Positions 19,863-29,466 are shown, numbered from the stretch's first letter. The stretch is 64,000 nucleotides of DNA from Bryobacterales bacterium (GCA_028819255.1 JAPPMB010000037.1:28637-92636), one strand, 5' to 3'. Translations and numbers: made by a program. Notes: a model not told the origin generated them from the letters alone.

Positions 19863-21110
19863 ATGACGGCGACGGCTGCGGCTACCCTGCCGGCGCTCGA
19901 TGCGCAGGCCCTGCGCGCGGACTTTCCCGCCCTCCAGCAGACCGTGCACGGCCGCCCGCTCGTCTACCTCGACAGCGCGGCGTCCTCGCAGACCCCGAGA
20001 AGGGTTCTCGACGCGCTGCTCGGCTACTACGAGAACGACCGTTCCAACGTGCATCGCGGAGTGCACGAGCTCAGCCAGCGCGCCACCGACAAGTACGAAT
20101 CGGCCCGCATCCGCCTGCAGCGGTTCCTCAACGCCTCCGGACCCGAGGAGATTGTCTGGACGCGCGGGACGACGGAGAGCATCAACCTTGTCGCGGCGAC
20201 CTGGGGCCGGGCCAACGTCCGGGCGGGAGACGACGTCATCATCTCCGCGATGGAGCACCACTCGAACATCGTCCCCTGGCAGGTGCTCTGCCAGGAGAAG
20301 GGGGCGAACCTCCGGATCATCCCGATGAGCCATGCCGGCGAACTGCGCCTTTCCGAGCTGGACCGCCTGCTTTCGGGCCGTCCGCGCATCGTGGCGGTCA
20401 CGCAGGTGTCGAACGCGCTCGGCACGGTCAACCCGGTCCGGGAGATCGCCGAGCGGGCGCATGCCGCCGGCGCGGTCTGCCTCGTCGACGGCGCCCAGGC
20501 AGCACCCCATCTGCAGGTTGATGTCAGGGCGCTCGGCTGTGACTTCTTCGCTCTGTCGGGACACAAGATGTGCGGCCCGACCGGCATCGGCGCCCTGTAC
20601 GCCCGGCGGGCGCTGCTCGAGGAGATGCCGCCGTACCAGACCGGCGGCGACATGATCTCGTCCGTCCGCTTCGAGAAGACCGTCTACAACGAGCTTCCCT
20701 ACCGCTTCGAGGCCGGGACGCCCATGATCGCCGGCGCGATCGCCATGGGCGCCGCAGTCGACTACCTGGAGAATGTCGGCATGGAGCGGATCGCCGCGCA
20801 CGAGGCTGACCTGCTGCACCACGGCACGGAGAGACTGTGCGCAATCCGGGGCCTGCGGCTGATAGGCACGGCTCGCGACAAGGCCAGCGTGCTCTCCTTC
20901 GAGGTCGAGGGCGCCCACCCGGCCGACCTCGGGACCCTCCTAGACCGGCAGGGGATCGCCCTGCGCGTGGGCCACCACTGCGCCGAGCCGGTCATGCGAT
21001 TCTACGGCGTGGCTGCGACGACGCGCGCGTCCCTTGCGTTCTACAACACGCGGTCCGACCTCGACGCCCTGGGAGCCGCGATCGAGACCGCGAAGGAGAT
21101 CCTGGCCTGA
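19863..21110 (+). CDS. sufS: SufS cysteine desulfurase
   Basis: 415 residues from the ATG at 19863. This PLP enzyme releases sulfur from cysteine for cluster assembly. The PLP lysine is K235 in SGHKMCGPTGIGALY, and the persulfide cysteine is C373 in RVGHHCAEPVMRFYG. The N-terminal LRADFPALQQTVHGRPLVYL is typical of group II desulfurases. No SufE or SufU sulfur acceptor is next to it, so that partner must lie elsewhere. Its stop overlaps the next ATG by one base. Confidence 0.97.
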   Translation: MTATAAATLPALDAQALRADFPALQQTVHGRPLVYLDSAASSQTPRRVLDALLGYYENDRSNVHRGVHELSQRATDKYESARIRLQRFLNASGPEEIVWTRGTTESINLVAATWGRANVRAGDDVIISAMEHHSNIVPWQVLCQEKGANLRIIPMSHAGELRLSELDRLLSGRPRIVAVTQVSNALGTVNPVREIAERAHAAGAVCLVDGAQAAPHLQVDVRALGCDFFALSGHKMCGPTGIGALYARRALLEEMPPYQTGGDMISSVRFEKTVYNELPYRFEAGTPMIAGAIAMGAAVDYLENVGMERIAAHEADLLHHGTERLCAIRGLRLIGTARDKASVLSFEVEGAHPADLGTLLDRQGIALRVGHHCAEPVMRFYGVAATTRASLAFYNTRSDLDALGAAIETAKEILA

Positions 21111-21640
21111 TGAGCTTGCTGACCCTCGGACTGAACGACAGGCCCAAGGCCGCGGAGACCGCCGACACCGCCAAGGCCGGCGACAGGACGAAAGCACCGT
21201 CCTCGGGCATGAACACCTCGGCCCTCGGGAAGGCGCCGACCTACAGCGACTTCGTACCGAGCATGCACTCGAACATGACGATGACCTCGCCGCTACCGCC
21301 CGTGGAGCCGGAATACGCCCCGGACGCGACGTTGGAGGAGAAGGTCGTCGCGGTGCTCAAGACGTGCTTCGACCCTGAAATCCCTGTCGACATCTACCAG
21401 CTCGGCCTGATCTACAAGGTGACCGCTCCGCGTTCGGCGGAGCAGCCGGACATGGTCAAGGTCCTGATGACCCTCACGGCGCCGAACTGCCCGGCCGCCC
21501 AGACGCTTCCAGCGGAAGCCAAGTACAAGATCGAGCGGCTCGCGGAGGTCCGGGACGCCGAGATCGAGATCACGTTCGACCCGCCCTGGACGCCGGAGAA
21601 GATGAGCGAGGAGGCCAGGCTCGTCCTGAACCTGATCTGA
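21110..21640 (+). CDS. sufT: SufT-like MIP18/DUF59 Fe-S maturation protein
   Basis: 176 residues starting at an ATG overlapping the sufS stop. The C-terminal 100 residues are a MIP18 domain (EKVVAVLKTCFDPEIPVDIY, QLGLIYKV, TAPNCPAAQTLPAEAK, EITFDPPWTPEKMS), which assists delivery of Fe-S clusters. The first 70 residues are low-complexity and probably disordered. An internal ATG at residue 34 (MNTSALGKAP) is an alternative start. Confidence 0.9.
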   Translation: MSLLTLGLNDRPKAAETADTAKAGDRTKAPSSGMNTSALGKAPTYSDFVPSMHSNMTMTSPLPPVEPEYAPDATLEEKVVAVLKTCFDPEIPVDIYQLGLIYKVTAPRSAEQPDMVKVLMTLTAPNCPAAQTLPAEAKYKIERLAEVRDAEIEITFDPPWTPEKMSEEARLVLNLI

Positions 21641-21649
21641 GGAAATGAC

Positions 21650-22147
21650 ATGCAACTGAGCTCGCAGGAAGAATTCGGACTGCGCTGCCTGATGCGCCTG
21701 GCCCAGGCGGGGCCCGGCGAACTCCAGAGCGTTCACGAGATCTCGCAGGCGGAGGGCATTTCGATGCCGCACGCGGCCAAGCTGATGCGGATCCTTCGGG
21801 AGGGCGGACTGGTGGCAAGCGAGCGCGGACAGGCCGGCGGGTACCACCTGACCCGGTCCGCGGAGACCATCAGCGTCAAGGAAGCCATCCAGGTGCTGGG
21901 AGGCGAATTCTACGGCACGGAGTTCTGCGGCCGGTTTTCGGGACACGAGGACTCGTGCACGCGCTCGACGGACTGCTCGATCCGCTCGCTGTGGAGAGCG
22001 GTCCAGGGGGTCGTGGACCAGCTGCTGAGCCGGACGAGCCTGAGCGACCTGATGTGCAGGGAGCACGAGATGGACCGGTTCGTCGGCGAACTGGTGGTGC
22101 TGGCAGGGGTCATGGGCCCTGCGCCGGCGGGAGCGAATCATGGCTGA
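21650..22147 (+). CDS. Rrf2-family transcriptional regulator (probable suf regulator)
   Basis: 165 residues. The N-terminal winged helix (about 1-75; SQEEFGLRCLMRLAQAG, ISMPHAAKLMRIL, SERGQAGGYHL) is classic Rrf2. Three cysteines in EFCGRFSGHEDSCTRSTDC fit the spacing by which IscR-like members bind an Fe-S cluster. Located inside the suf operon after sufT, it most likely senses cluster status and represses or activates the operon, perhaps through the dyad at 16224-16239. Its end overlaps the next gene by eight bases. Confidence 0.88.
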   Translation: MQLSSQEEFGLRCLMRLAQAGPGELQSVHEISQAEGISMPHAAKLMRILREGGLVASERGQAGGYHLTRSAETISVKEAIQVLGGEFYGTEFCGRFSGHEDSCTRSTDCSIRSLWRAVQGVVDQLLSRTSLSDLMCREHEMDRFVGELVVLAGVMGPAPAGANHG

Positions 22148-23219
22148 TCTGGAACGGATTCAAGCGGCCCTGCGCTTCGTGATCCATCCCGCCTACGGAA
22201 GGAGCATCGTCGACCTGGGCCTCGTGCAGGACCTCGCCGCGGACGAGGGGCTCGTGCGGTTCAAGCTCCAGAACACCGTCCCCCGCTCCGGCCGCGCAGA
22301 GTCCGTACTTCGGGCGGCCGTCGAGGCGGCGCAGGCAGCCGCGCCGGACGCGCGGGTGGAGGCCGACCTCACGGCCAGCGCGAGAGCGAACCCCGCCGGA
22401 GCGTCCGGCAAGGGCTCGATCGAGGGCGTCTCCAACATCATTCCGGTCGCGTCCGGCAAGGGCGGCGTCGGGAAGTCCACGGTCTCGGCCAATCTGGCGC
22501 TCGCCCTTGCCGCAACGGGCGCCAAGGTGGGTCTCATGGACGCGGACGTCTACGGTCCGAGCATCCCCCACATCATGGGAGCGCGGGAGGGCCCCAGGCA
22601 CGGCGGCCGCGGCATCATCCCCGTGGAGACCCACGGAATCCCGATCATCTCGACGGGGTTCTTCGTCCGCAAGGACCAGGCCGTCGTCTGGCGGGGACCG
22701 ATGCTGGCCAAGATGGTCGAGCAACTCACCAACCAAGTGGAATGGGGCCTGCTCGACTACCTGGTGATCGACCTGCCTCCGGGCACCGGAGATGTGCAGC
22801 TGAGCCTCTGCCAGCGCCTGGCGCTCACGGGAGCGGTTGTCGTGACGACGCCCCAGCCCATGGCGGTCAACGTGGCGGAGAAGGCGATCATCATGTTCCA
22901 GCAGCTCAAGACCCCCATCCTGGGAGTGGTCGAGAACATGAGCTACTTCGAGTCAAGGGCGACGGGCGAACGGGAGTACATCTTCGGATCGGGCGGGGCC
23001 GACCGGATCGCCCAGCAGTGGAGCATTCCGGTGCTGGGACGGGTGCCTCTCGCGACGACCGTGCGGGAGACCTCCGACGAGGGGACGCCGATCGTCCTCG
23101 CGGAACCGGACGCGCCGGCGTCGAGGGCGTTTCTCGAAGTCGGCAAGCAGCTCGCCGCCGAGGTGGCCATGCACAATCTCAAGGCCGAGGGCGAGAGCAT
23201 GGTCAAGATCACCTTCTGA
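22140..23219 (+). CDS. Mrp/ApbC-family P-loop ATPase, Fe-S carrier-like
   Basis: 359 residues. An N-terminal MIP18-like domain (about 4-80) is joined to a P-loop ATPase with the deviant Walker A SGKGGVGKST (about 105-114), then MDADVYGPSIPHIMG and LVIDLPPGTGDVQLSL. Mrp proteins carry or transfer Fe-S clusters. The segment that normally holds the bridging CxxC after ENMSYF reads ESRATGE (about 271-277), so the usual cluster-ligating cysteines are absent. Operon position supports a role in Fe-S biogenesis, possibly as a regulatory ATPase or a heterodimer partner. Confidence 0.9.
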   Translation: MADLERIQAALRFVIHPAYGRSIVDLGLVQDLAADEGLVRFKLQNTVPRSGRAESVLRAAVEAAQAAAPDARVEADLTASARANPAGASGKGSIEGVSNIIPVASGKGGVGKSTVSANLALALAATGAKVGLMDADVYGPSIPHIMGAREGPRHGGRGIIPVETHGIPIISTGFFVRKDQAVVWRGPMLAKMVEQLTNQVEWGLLDYLVIDLPPGTGDVQLSLCQRLALTGAVVVTTPQPMAVNVAEKAIIMFQQLKTPILGVVENMSYFESRATGEREYIFGSGGADRIAQQWSIPVLGRVPLATTVRETSDEGTPIVLAEPDAPASRAFLEVGKQLAAEVAMHNLKAEGESMVKITF

Positions 23220-23237
23220 CCGGGGCGGGCGGCCAGC

Positions 23238-23966
23238 TCAGAGGTTGTTCGCTCCGGTGTCGGCAACCAGCTGCGAGGCCCGCAGCAAGCCGTCCACGGT
23301 GCCGGCGTCCGTCCACCAGCCGTCCAGGACATCCCACCTCATGGTGCCTTCGCGGATGTACTGGTTGTTGACGTCGGTGATCTCGAGTTCCCCACGGTCG
23401 GAACGCTCCAGCCGGTCGATCTTCTCAAAGACGGTCTCGTCGAACATGTAGATGCCCGTCACCGCGTAGCTGGACGCGGGTACGGCCGGCTTCTCCTCGA
23501 TCTCCCCGATCTCCGGGCCCGAGAACGTCGGCACTCCATAGCGGCCGGGATCCGGCACCTGCTTGAGTAGAATCCGCGCACCGCGGTCCTGGCGAGCGAA
23601 CGCCCTGACGGCCGAGACCACGTTGCCCTGGATGATGTTGTCGCCGAGGATGACGCACAGCTTTCCGCCCCTCGAAAAGTGACGCGTCAGGCCGAGAGCC
23701 TCCGCGATGCCGCCCTCGCCTTCCTGGTAGGTGTAGTCAAGGTGCTTCAGGCCGAATTCGCGGCCGTTGCCGAGCAGACGGAGAAAGTCGCCCGCATCCC
23801 TCCCGCCCGTGACGATCATGATGTCCTCGATCCCCGCATTGACCAGAGTCCGGATCGGGTAGTAGATCATCGGCTTGTCGTAGACGGGAAGCAGGTGCTT
23901 GTTGATGATCCGGGTGATCGGATCCAACCGAGTCCCCAGGCCGCCCGCCAGGACTACGCCGCGCAC
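23238..23966 (-). CDS. RmlA-like glucose-1-phosphate nucleotidyltransferase
   Basis: 242 residues, GTG start. A sugar nucleotidyltransferase with the pyrophosphorylase signature GGLGTRLDPITRIINKHLLP and YDKPMIYYPIRTL, then ILGDNI and GRYGVPTF-x(n)-IEEKP. Closest in pattern to glucose-1-phosphate thymidylyltransferases, which make dTDP-glucose for deoxysugar synthesis. It is shorter than the 290-residue RmlA, like the short archaeal/cyanobacterial form. No rmlBCD genes adjoin it, so the exact sugar is uncertain. Converges with mrp. Confidence 0.88.
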   Translation of the reverse strand: MRGVVLAGGLGTRLDPITRIINKHLLPVYDKPMIYYPIRTLVNAGIEDIMIVTGGRDAGDFLRLLGNGREFGLKHLDYTYQEGEGGIAEALGLTRHFSRGGKLCVILGDNIIQGNVVSAVRAFARQDRGARILLKQVPDPGRYGVPTFSGPEIGEIEEKPAVPASSYAVTGIYMFDETVFEKIDRLERSDRGELEITDVNNQYIREGTMRWDVLDGWWTDAGTVDGLLRASQLVADTGANNL

Positions 23967-24080
23967 GAGCCTCCGACCGTCCGCGGGGGGGCGGCTGCAA
24001 CGCGGCAGGGGGCGGCGCCCTCAAGCTGGCCAACCGCTGTTCCGGACGGCCTGTCAGGCGCTCTTCTCACTGACACGGAC

Positions 24081-25439
24081 CTATTCGACAGTCTTGCGCA
24101 GAACACGCATCTCGAAGAACTCGTGGATCTGTCCGCGGATCATTCCAACCGATCCAAGCACCGCGATCAGGTTCGGAATCGCCATGACCGCGTTGAGCGT
24201 GTCGGAGATCCTCCAGACCACCTCCAGCCCGCCAATCGCTCCGACGAGCACCGCGACGGTCCAGATCACACGATACGGCTTGACGCCGCGAAGACCGAAC
24301 AGATAGGCGATGCCCGTCTCGCCATAGTAAGCCCAACCGATGATCGTCGAGAATCCGAACAGTGTCACTGCGACCGCGACCAGTTGGCCGCCCCACTCGC
24401 CCTCGAGGCCGACGCTGAACGCCATGGCCGTCAACTCGGCGCCGGTCTGGCCCGACTCCCACACGCCGGTCGTCAGAACGATGGCCGCCGTGAGCATGCA
24501 CACGACCAGCGTGTCAACGAAGACACCGAAGATGCCGTATACGGCCTGTCGCGCGGGATGGTCCGTCACGGCGGCCGCATGGACGATGGGTGCGCTGCCA
24601 AGGCCGGCCTCGCTCGAGAAGAGGCCCCTGGCGACGCCGGTCCGGGCTGCCGCCCGCGCGCTCGCGCCGAGGAATCCTCCCAGGGCCGCGTGCCCGTTGA
24701 AAGCCGAATCGATCACGAGCGCGATCACGGACGGAAGCTCGGCGAGGCGCGGAACGATTACGATCAGTGCGCAGGACATGTAGAGCACGCACATGACGGG
24801 AGCGAGGATCGAAGTCACCTCGGCGATTCGCCGGATGCCTCCGATGATCACGAGCGCCGTGAGGGCCGCCAGAATCAGTCCGCTGATCGACGGCGCGATG
24901 CCCCACATGGCGTGAACGGCGTTGGCGACCGTGTTCGCCTGCGTCATGTTGCCGATGCCGAAGGCCGCCAGCGAGCAGGCCACCGCGAATACGACGCCTA
25001 GCCACTGCGCGCCGAATCTCTTGGAGAGGATGTACATGGCACCGCCGCGCAGATCGCCCTGCTCGTCGCGGTGCCGGTACTCGAGTGCCACAGCGATCTC
25101 GGAGTACTTCGTCGCCATCCCCACTAGGCCGGTCATGAACATCCAGAAGACCGCTCCCGGACCGCCGGTCGCGATCGCAATCGAGACGCCCGCGATGTTG
25201 CCCACGCCCACAGTGGCGGACATGGATGTCGCGAGCGCCTGGAACGGAGTAACGGAACCCCGGGCCTGCGGATGGCGTCGCCCGATCAGGACCTGCCGAA
25301 TCGCAAAGAAGAACTTGCCGAACTGGATGCCGCGCGTGGCTATCGTCAGGAAGATCCCGCTACCGATCAGCACGACCATCATCGGTGTGCCCCAGACGAT
25401 CGAATTGACGGTACTATTGAGTTCAAGAAGCCAGTTCAT
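24081..25439 (-). CDS. Sodium:alanine/glycine symporter (AGCS family)
   Basis: 452 residues from the ATG at 25437-25439. A multi-spanning inner-membrane protein with family motifs VGVGNIAGVSIAIATGGPGA, TKYSEIAVALEYR, FGIGNMTQANTVANAV and GLFSSEAGLGSAPIVHAAA. It imports alanine, glycine or a related small amino acid with sodium. It is divergent from the LarA-like gene, and the 66-base gap would hold both promoters. Confidence 0.95.
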   Translation of the reverse strand: MNWLLELNSTVNSIVWGTPMMVVLIGSGIFLTIATRGIQFGKFFFAIRQVLIGRRHPQARGSVTPFQALATSMSATVGVGNIAGVSIAIATGGPGAVFWMFMTGLVGMATKYSEIAVALEYRHRDEQGDLRGGAMYILSKRFGAQWLGVVFAVACSLAAFGIGNMTQANTVANAVHAMWGIAPSISGLILAALTALVIIGGIRRIAEVTSILAPVMCVLYMSCALIVIVPRLAELPSVIALVIDSAFNGHAALGGFLGASARAAARTGVARGLFSSEAGLGSAPIVHAAAVTDHPARQAVYGIFGVFVDTLVVCMLTAAIVLTTGVWESGQTGAELTAMAFSVGLEGEWGGQLVAVAVTLFGFSTIIGWAYYGETGIAYLFGLRGVKPYRVIWTVAVLVGAIGGLEVVWRISDTLNAVMAIPNLIAVLGSVGMIRGQIHEFFEMRVLRKTVE

Positions 25440-25505
25440 GGCACTTGGCTTAAGGACCATTGTATGTTGCCGGCCCGACAGGGGAGCGGGCACAAGGGAG
25501 AGCCG

Positions 25506-26804
25506 ATGGAAGTGCAGCTAGCTTTCGACCGTGACGGGGCGTCGGTGCTATTGCCGGACGGCCTTGACACCCAGATCCTGCGGCCCAGATTCGCTGCGGG
25601 GCTGCCGGACGAGAACAGGGCGCTCGAGGAAGCGATCACCAACCCGATAGGGTGCCCGAGCCTGCGGGAGCTGGCGCGCGGCAAACGGAGCGCAGCGATC
25701 GCGGTTTGCGACATCACGCGGCCTGCCCCGAACAAGGTCGTGCTTCCGCACGTGATCCGGGCTCTGGAAGCGGGCGGCGTGCCGGCCCATGCCATCGCGA
25801 TCCTCATCGCGACCGGTCTGCACCGGGAGGCAACGGCCGACGAGCTGGACGAGATCCTGGGAGCGGAAATTCTCGCACGGCATCCGGTCAGTTCGCATCG
25901 GGCCCGAGAGATCGACGAGCAGACTTTCCTGGGCGAGACTTCCGGGGGAACCCAGGCGTTTGTGGACGAGCGGTTCGTGGAGGCCGACCTCCACATCACG
26001 CTCGGCTTCATCGAGCCGCACCTGATGGCGGGATTCTCCGGCGGGCGCAAGCTGATCTCCATCGGACTGGCGGGGGAGCGCACGATCAAGCGCCTGCACA
26101 GCCCGCTCTACATGCGCGATGCGGACGCGACGGAGGGCTCGTTCCCCGACAATCCCCTGCACCGCGAACTGCTGGAGATCGCGGCGATGGCGGGGCATGA
26201 CTTCATGGTGGACGTGGCGCTCACGGACACACGCTCCATCGCCGCCGTGTTCGCGGGCGAGCCCGTCGCGACCCACGCCCAAGGTGTGGCATTCGTCCGT
26301 CAATCGACACTGGCCAGAGTCGAAGAGCCGGCTGACGCCGTCATCACGACATCGGGCGGCTACCCGCTGGACCTGACGTTCTACCAGGCCGTGAAGGGCC
26401 TGACCGCCGCCGCGCACGTCGTGCGGGACGGGGGCGAGATCCTGCTGGCAGCTGCATGCAAGGAGGGACTGGGGGGGCCGGAGTTCAGCGCCCTGGTGAG
26501 GTCGGCGGGCGATTCCTCGGCATTGCTCGACGCCCTGACGAATCGCGCGGTCCAGGTAGACCAATGGCAGGCCGAGAAACTGGCGATGGTCGCCGACCGG
26601 GCGCAGCTCTCGTTCTGCGTGCCCGGGCTCTCGGAGGACGACCGGTCGAAGCTCTGGGGCCCGGCGCACGCCGACCCGCAGGAAGCCGTGGACGGCATCG
26701 TGGGCCGCCTCGGCAGCGGGGCCAGGCTCGTGGTCATCCCGGAGGGGCCGTACGTGTTCTCCCAGCTTGCACCGTCGGCCGATGCAGGCCTGGGTGCTCG
26801 CTGA
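25506..26804 (+). CDS. larA: LarA-like nickel-dependent lactate racemase family protein
   Basis: 432 residues from an ATG preceded by AAGGGAGA. LarA enzymes epimerise 2-hydroxy acids using a nickel-pincer cofactor bound to a lysine. Expected features are visible: CDITRPAPN (cofactor region), H106 in ATGLHREAT, H172 in FIEPH, and K182 in SGGRKLISIG at the cofactor lysine site. Many homologues act on hydroxy acids other than lactate. No larB, larC or larE cofactor genes are in the window. Confidence 0.85.
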   Translation: MEVQLAFDRDGASVLLPDGLDTQILRPRFAAGLPDENRALEEAITNPIGCPSLRELARGKRSAAIAVCDITRPAPNKVVLPHVIRALEAGGVPAHAIAILIATGLHREATADELDEILGAEILARHPVSSHRAREIDEQTFLGETSGGTQAFVDERFVEADLHITLGFIEPHLMAGFSGGRKLISIGLAGERTIKRLHSPLYMRDADATEGSFPDNPLHRELLEIAAMAGHDFMVDVALTDTRSIAAVFAGEPVATHAQGVAFVRQSTLARVEEPADAVITTSGGYPLDLTFYQAVKGLTAAAHVVRDGGEILLAAACKEGLGGPEFSALVRSAGDSSALLDALTNRAVQVDQWQAEKLAMVADRAQLSFCVPGLSEDDRSKLWGPAHADPQEAVDGIVGRLGSGARLVVIPEGPYVFSQLAPSADAGLGAR

Positions 26805-27070
26805 TCGCGCGGTGCGGCCACGCGGGCATCGCGGCTGTTAGGCCACCAACTCACGAGACCAGCACAAGAAGCCCGCCGTCAGACGCTTCAGCCCCGAATG
26901 GGAGAAACCCTCCGGGGTGACTGGCGCAGCATACGATCGTCGCCGGCTGGAGCGGCGAACCTGCCCCAGCTGAGGGTGTCGGGTGTGTCCGTGACCGGCG
27001 GTCGGACTTTCGGGAAGGTGCTCGCGGCTGCGTTTCCGATCCCATCCGGGATAATCGGGGTTCTGAATTC

Positions 27071-28219
27071 ATGGTCGACCCTCAATCCACCCGGCTGGCG
27101 GAGCCTCTGCAGGACAGCGATCGATTCTCAGCCCGCCGTGTCGGACGCTACTTCCTCGTCGAATTGAAATCACCCCACAACGTCTTGAGCACGTCAGGTC
27201 ACCGCGGTGGCGAGCAGCAGGAGATCGACTTCCTGGTCAACCACCAGAGCTGCGAGGCTCGTGGAGACACCGAGCGGTCGGCACGGATCGCGGGCATGGG
27301 CCCCGACCGCTATCACAGCGAGGTTTGTGCCGAACTCGGGATCGACCCGGATCGTACGGCCTTGATGGGCACCGCCGCGAGCATGGCGTGCGTAGCCCAT
27401 CGCTCAGTCGAATTCGGGGACCTGCGGGCAGACGCCTTCGTATCGGCGGGAGTCAAGGGGAATGCCACCACAGCGGGCGATCCGGCCCGGTGGGTCGAAA
27501 CGGATGAAGGATGGGCCAGAGCGTCCCCTCATGAGGGGACCATCAACATCATCCTCGTCCTCAGCTTTCCGCTCTCCCCACCCGCCCGGGCCAGGGCCGT
27601 CGTGACGATGACCGAAGCGAAATCGGCGGCCTTGGCCGACCTCGCCGTTCCAAGCCTCTACTCCACATCCATAGCCACTGGCACCGGTACCGACCAGTTC
27701 TGCCTCGCCCATCCCCGAGACGGCAACCGCAAGCCCAAGGAATCGACGAGTCCCCACGTGAAGGCCGGCGAAGTCATCGGCGTTGCCGTCCGAGAGGCCG
27801 TCAAGGAGGCGCTGCGTTGGCAGAACGGGCTCGAGGCCTCGTATACTCGCAGCTTCTTCCACGCACTGGGCCGGTTCGGGCTGACCGAGGAGTTCCTGAT
27901 GGACTCGTTGCGAGATCTGCTTTCGGATCGTGAGTTTGCGCTCCTTGCGGACAATGTCAATGCGGTCTTCTACGAGCCCGGCGTCGGGGCGGCGGCTCAC
28001 GCGCTGGCCACGGTGCTGGACCGTGTTCGGTGCGGCACGCTGCCGGAGGCAGCCGTTGGCGGGCCCCTGCGCCAGCAGGCCGCCTGTCTGGCGTGCTCCG
28101 TGGCGTCGCGGCCCCAGGACTGGGGCGCCCTCTATGCGTCTCTGCAGCAGAAGGGCGACGCTCCCCTGGAACTTGTCCCGCACGCCGTGGCCTTGGGCTG
28201 GAAGGCGAAGTGGGCCTGA
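27071..28219 (+). CDS. cbiZ: CbiZ adenosylcobinamide amidohydrolase
   Basis: 382 residues. CbiZ cleaves the aminopropanol side chain from salvaged cobinamide or pseudocobalamin to adenosylcobyric acid, allowing rebuilding into the preferred corrinoid. Family signs include SPHNVLSTSGHRGGE, FLVNHQSCE, a GTAASMACVAHRSVEF segment, and FVSAGVKGNATTAGDPA. After the CbiZ domain (to about 200) comes a helical C-terminal extension of about 170 residues. It overlaps cbiB, its logical partner, by ten bases. Confidence 0.88.
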   Translation: MVDPQSTRLAEPLQDSDRFSARRVGRYFLVELKSPHNVLSTSGHRGGEQQEIDFLVNHQSCEARGDTERSARIAGMGPDRYHSEVCAELGIDPDRTALMGTAASMACVAHRSVEFGDLRADAFVSAGVKGNATTAGDPARWVETDEGWARASPHEGTINIILVLSFPLSPPARARAVVTMTEAKSAALADLAVPSLYSTSIATGTGTDQFCLAHPRDGNRKPKESTSPHVKAGEVIGVAVREAVKEALRWQNGLEASYTRSFFHALGRFGLTEEFLMDSLRDLLSDREFALLADNVNAVFYEPGVGAAAHALATVLDRVRCGTLPEAAVGGPLRQQAACLACSVASRPQDWGALYASLQQKGDAPLELVPHAVALGWKAKWA

Positions 28220-29217
28220 CGATCCCGCCTCCGGTCGGCGGCCTGCTGGTTGCGGCCGCCGTCCTGGATTTCGCAATCGGGGATCCCTTCTTTCGCTGGC
28301 ATCCCGTGCGGTTGATCGGACGCTCGGTCTCAACCCTCGAATCCTCGCTGCGGAGAGCGGGGGCGGACGGGCGCATCGGAGGATGTGCGCTGGTGGCTTT
28401 GGTCGGAAGCCTGTGGAGTGGGGGAGTCTGGGCGCTGCAGGTAGCGATTGACGCGGCTCACCCAATCGCGGGTGCGGGATTCCACCTTGTTTGCGTCTAT
28501 TTCTTCCTCGCCCTCGGCGATCTCCTCAGGCACTGCGACAAGGTCGACCTCTCCGGAAACGATCTCGCGGCCGCACGGCAGGCCACTGGGAAACTCGTGG
28601 GCCGAGACACAGACCGCATGGACGCGGCGGCTTGCCGGCGGGCCGCTGTCGAGAGCCTGGCGGAGAATCTCGTCGACGGCTTCATTGCGCCAGTCTTCTG
28701 GTACGCCCTTGCCGGCCTGCCGGGCCTTGCGCTCTTCAAGGCCGTCAGCACGATGGACTCGATGGTCGGATTCAGGAATGAACGCTACCGCCTCTTCGGC
28801 TGGTGCGCAGCCCGATCGGACGACTTGCTGGCTCTTGTTCCGGCCCGACTGGGCTGGCTGCTGATCACGCTCTCGGCCTTGGTCGTTCCGAAGGCCGCAG
28901 GCAGGAAAGCGTGCCGTGTCGCCTGGAGTCAGCACGGCGTGGTGCCGGGCCCGAACCCGGGATGGAGCGAGTGTGCGATGGCGGGCGCGATCCGGCGCAG
29001 GCTTGTGGGTCCCATCTGGCTGGCCGGAGACCTGGTTACGGAGACCTGGGTGGGAGATCCGGCAGATCCGCCGGCCGAGACATCCGCCGACTACAGGCTC
29101 GCAAGGCGGGTCGCGCTCTTGGCGGCCGCGATGGCCGTTCTCCTCGCGACCATCGGGTTGCTGGGCAGCGGATCCTTCGTGGAGTCGCAGGTTTGGCCTG
29201 TCGGCGATCTGGCCTGA
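28210..29217 (+). CDS. cbiB: CbiB/CobD adenosylcobinamide-phosphate synthase
   Basis: 335 residues from a GTG overlapping the cbiZ end. This inner-membrane enzyme attaches aminopropanol (phosphate) to adenosylcobyric acid. Signatures: LDFAIGDPFFRWHPVRLIGR, LVGRDTDRMDAAACRRAAVE, SLAENLVDGFIAPVFWYALA and AVSTMDSMVGFRNERY. Several transmembrane helices are evident. With CbiZ it makes a remodelling pair that opens and re-forms the side chain. Confidence 0.95.
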   Translation: MGLTIPPPVGGLLVAAAVLDFAIGDPFFRWHPVRLIGRSVSTLESSLRRAGADGRIGGCALVALVGSLWSGGVWALQVAIDAAHPIAGAGFHLVCVYFFLALGDLLRHCDKVDLSGNDLAAARQATGKLVGRDTDRMDAAACRRAAVESLAENLVDGFIAPVFWYALAGLPGLALFKAVSTMDSMVGFRNERYRLFGWCAARSDDLLALVPARLGWLLITLSALVVPKAAGRKACRVAWSQHGVVPGPNPGWSECAMAGAIRRRLVGPIWLAGDLVTETWVGDPADPPAETSADYRLARRVALLAAAMAVLLATIGLLGSGSFVESQVWPVGDLA

Positions 29218-29283
29218 TGATTCCCGGTGGACGCCGGCACGCATGGTCCGACGGGAGGACCGGTCCAACGTGGTAGGATGGTA

Positions 29284-29466
29284 GTTGCTCTGAGGTGCCC
29301 GCAAGGGCGTAATAGGGAAGTCCGGTGCAAATCCGGCACGGTCCCGCCACTGTGAGCGGCAAGTCGCACCGACATGCCAGTGAGGTGCCCACCTCGCGAA
29401 GGCCGGTGTGACGAAGGCGTTGCAATAGCGCCTGAAGCCGTGAGTCAGGAGACCTGCCTCGGCGCA
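29284..29466 (+). ncRNA. Cobalamin riboswitch
   Basis: A full-length aptamer: the region AATAGGGAAGTCCGGTGCAA, then CACGGTCCCGCCACTGTG, and the diagnostic B12 box AGTCAGGAGACCTGCC at 29443-29458. It lies about 200 bases before the TonB receptor on the same strand, so adenosylcobalamin would reduce expression of that transporter. The intervening leader probably contains the expression platform. Confidence 0.96.
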
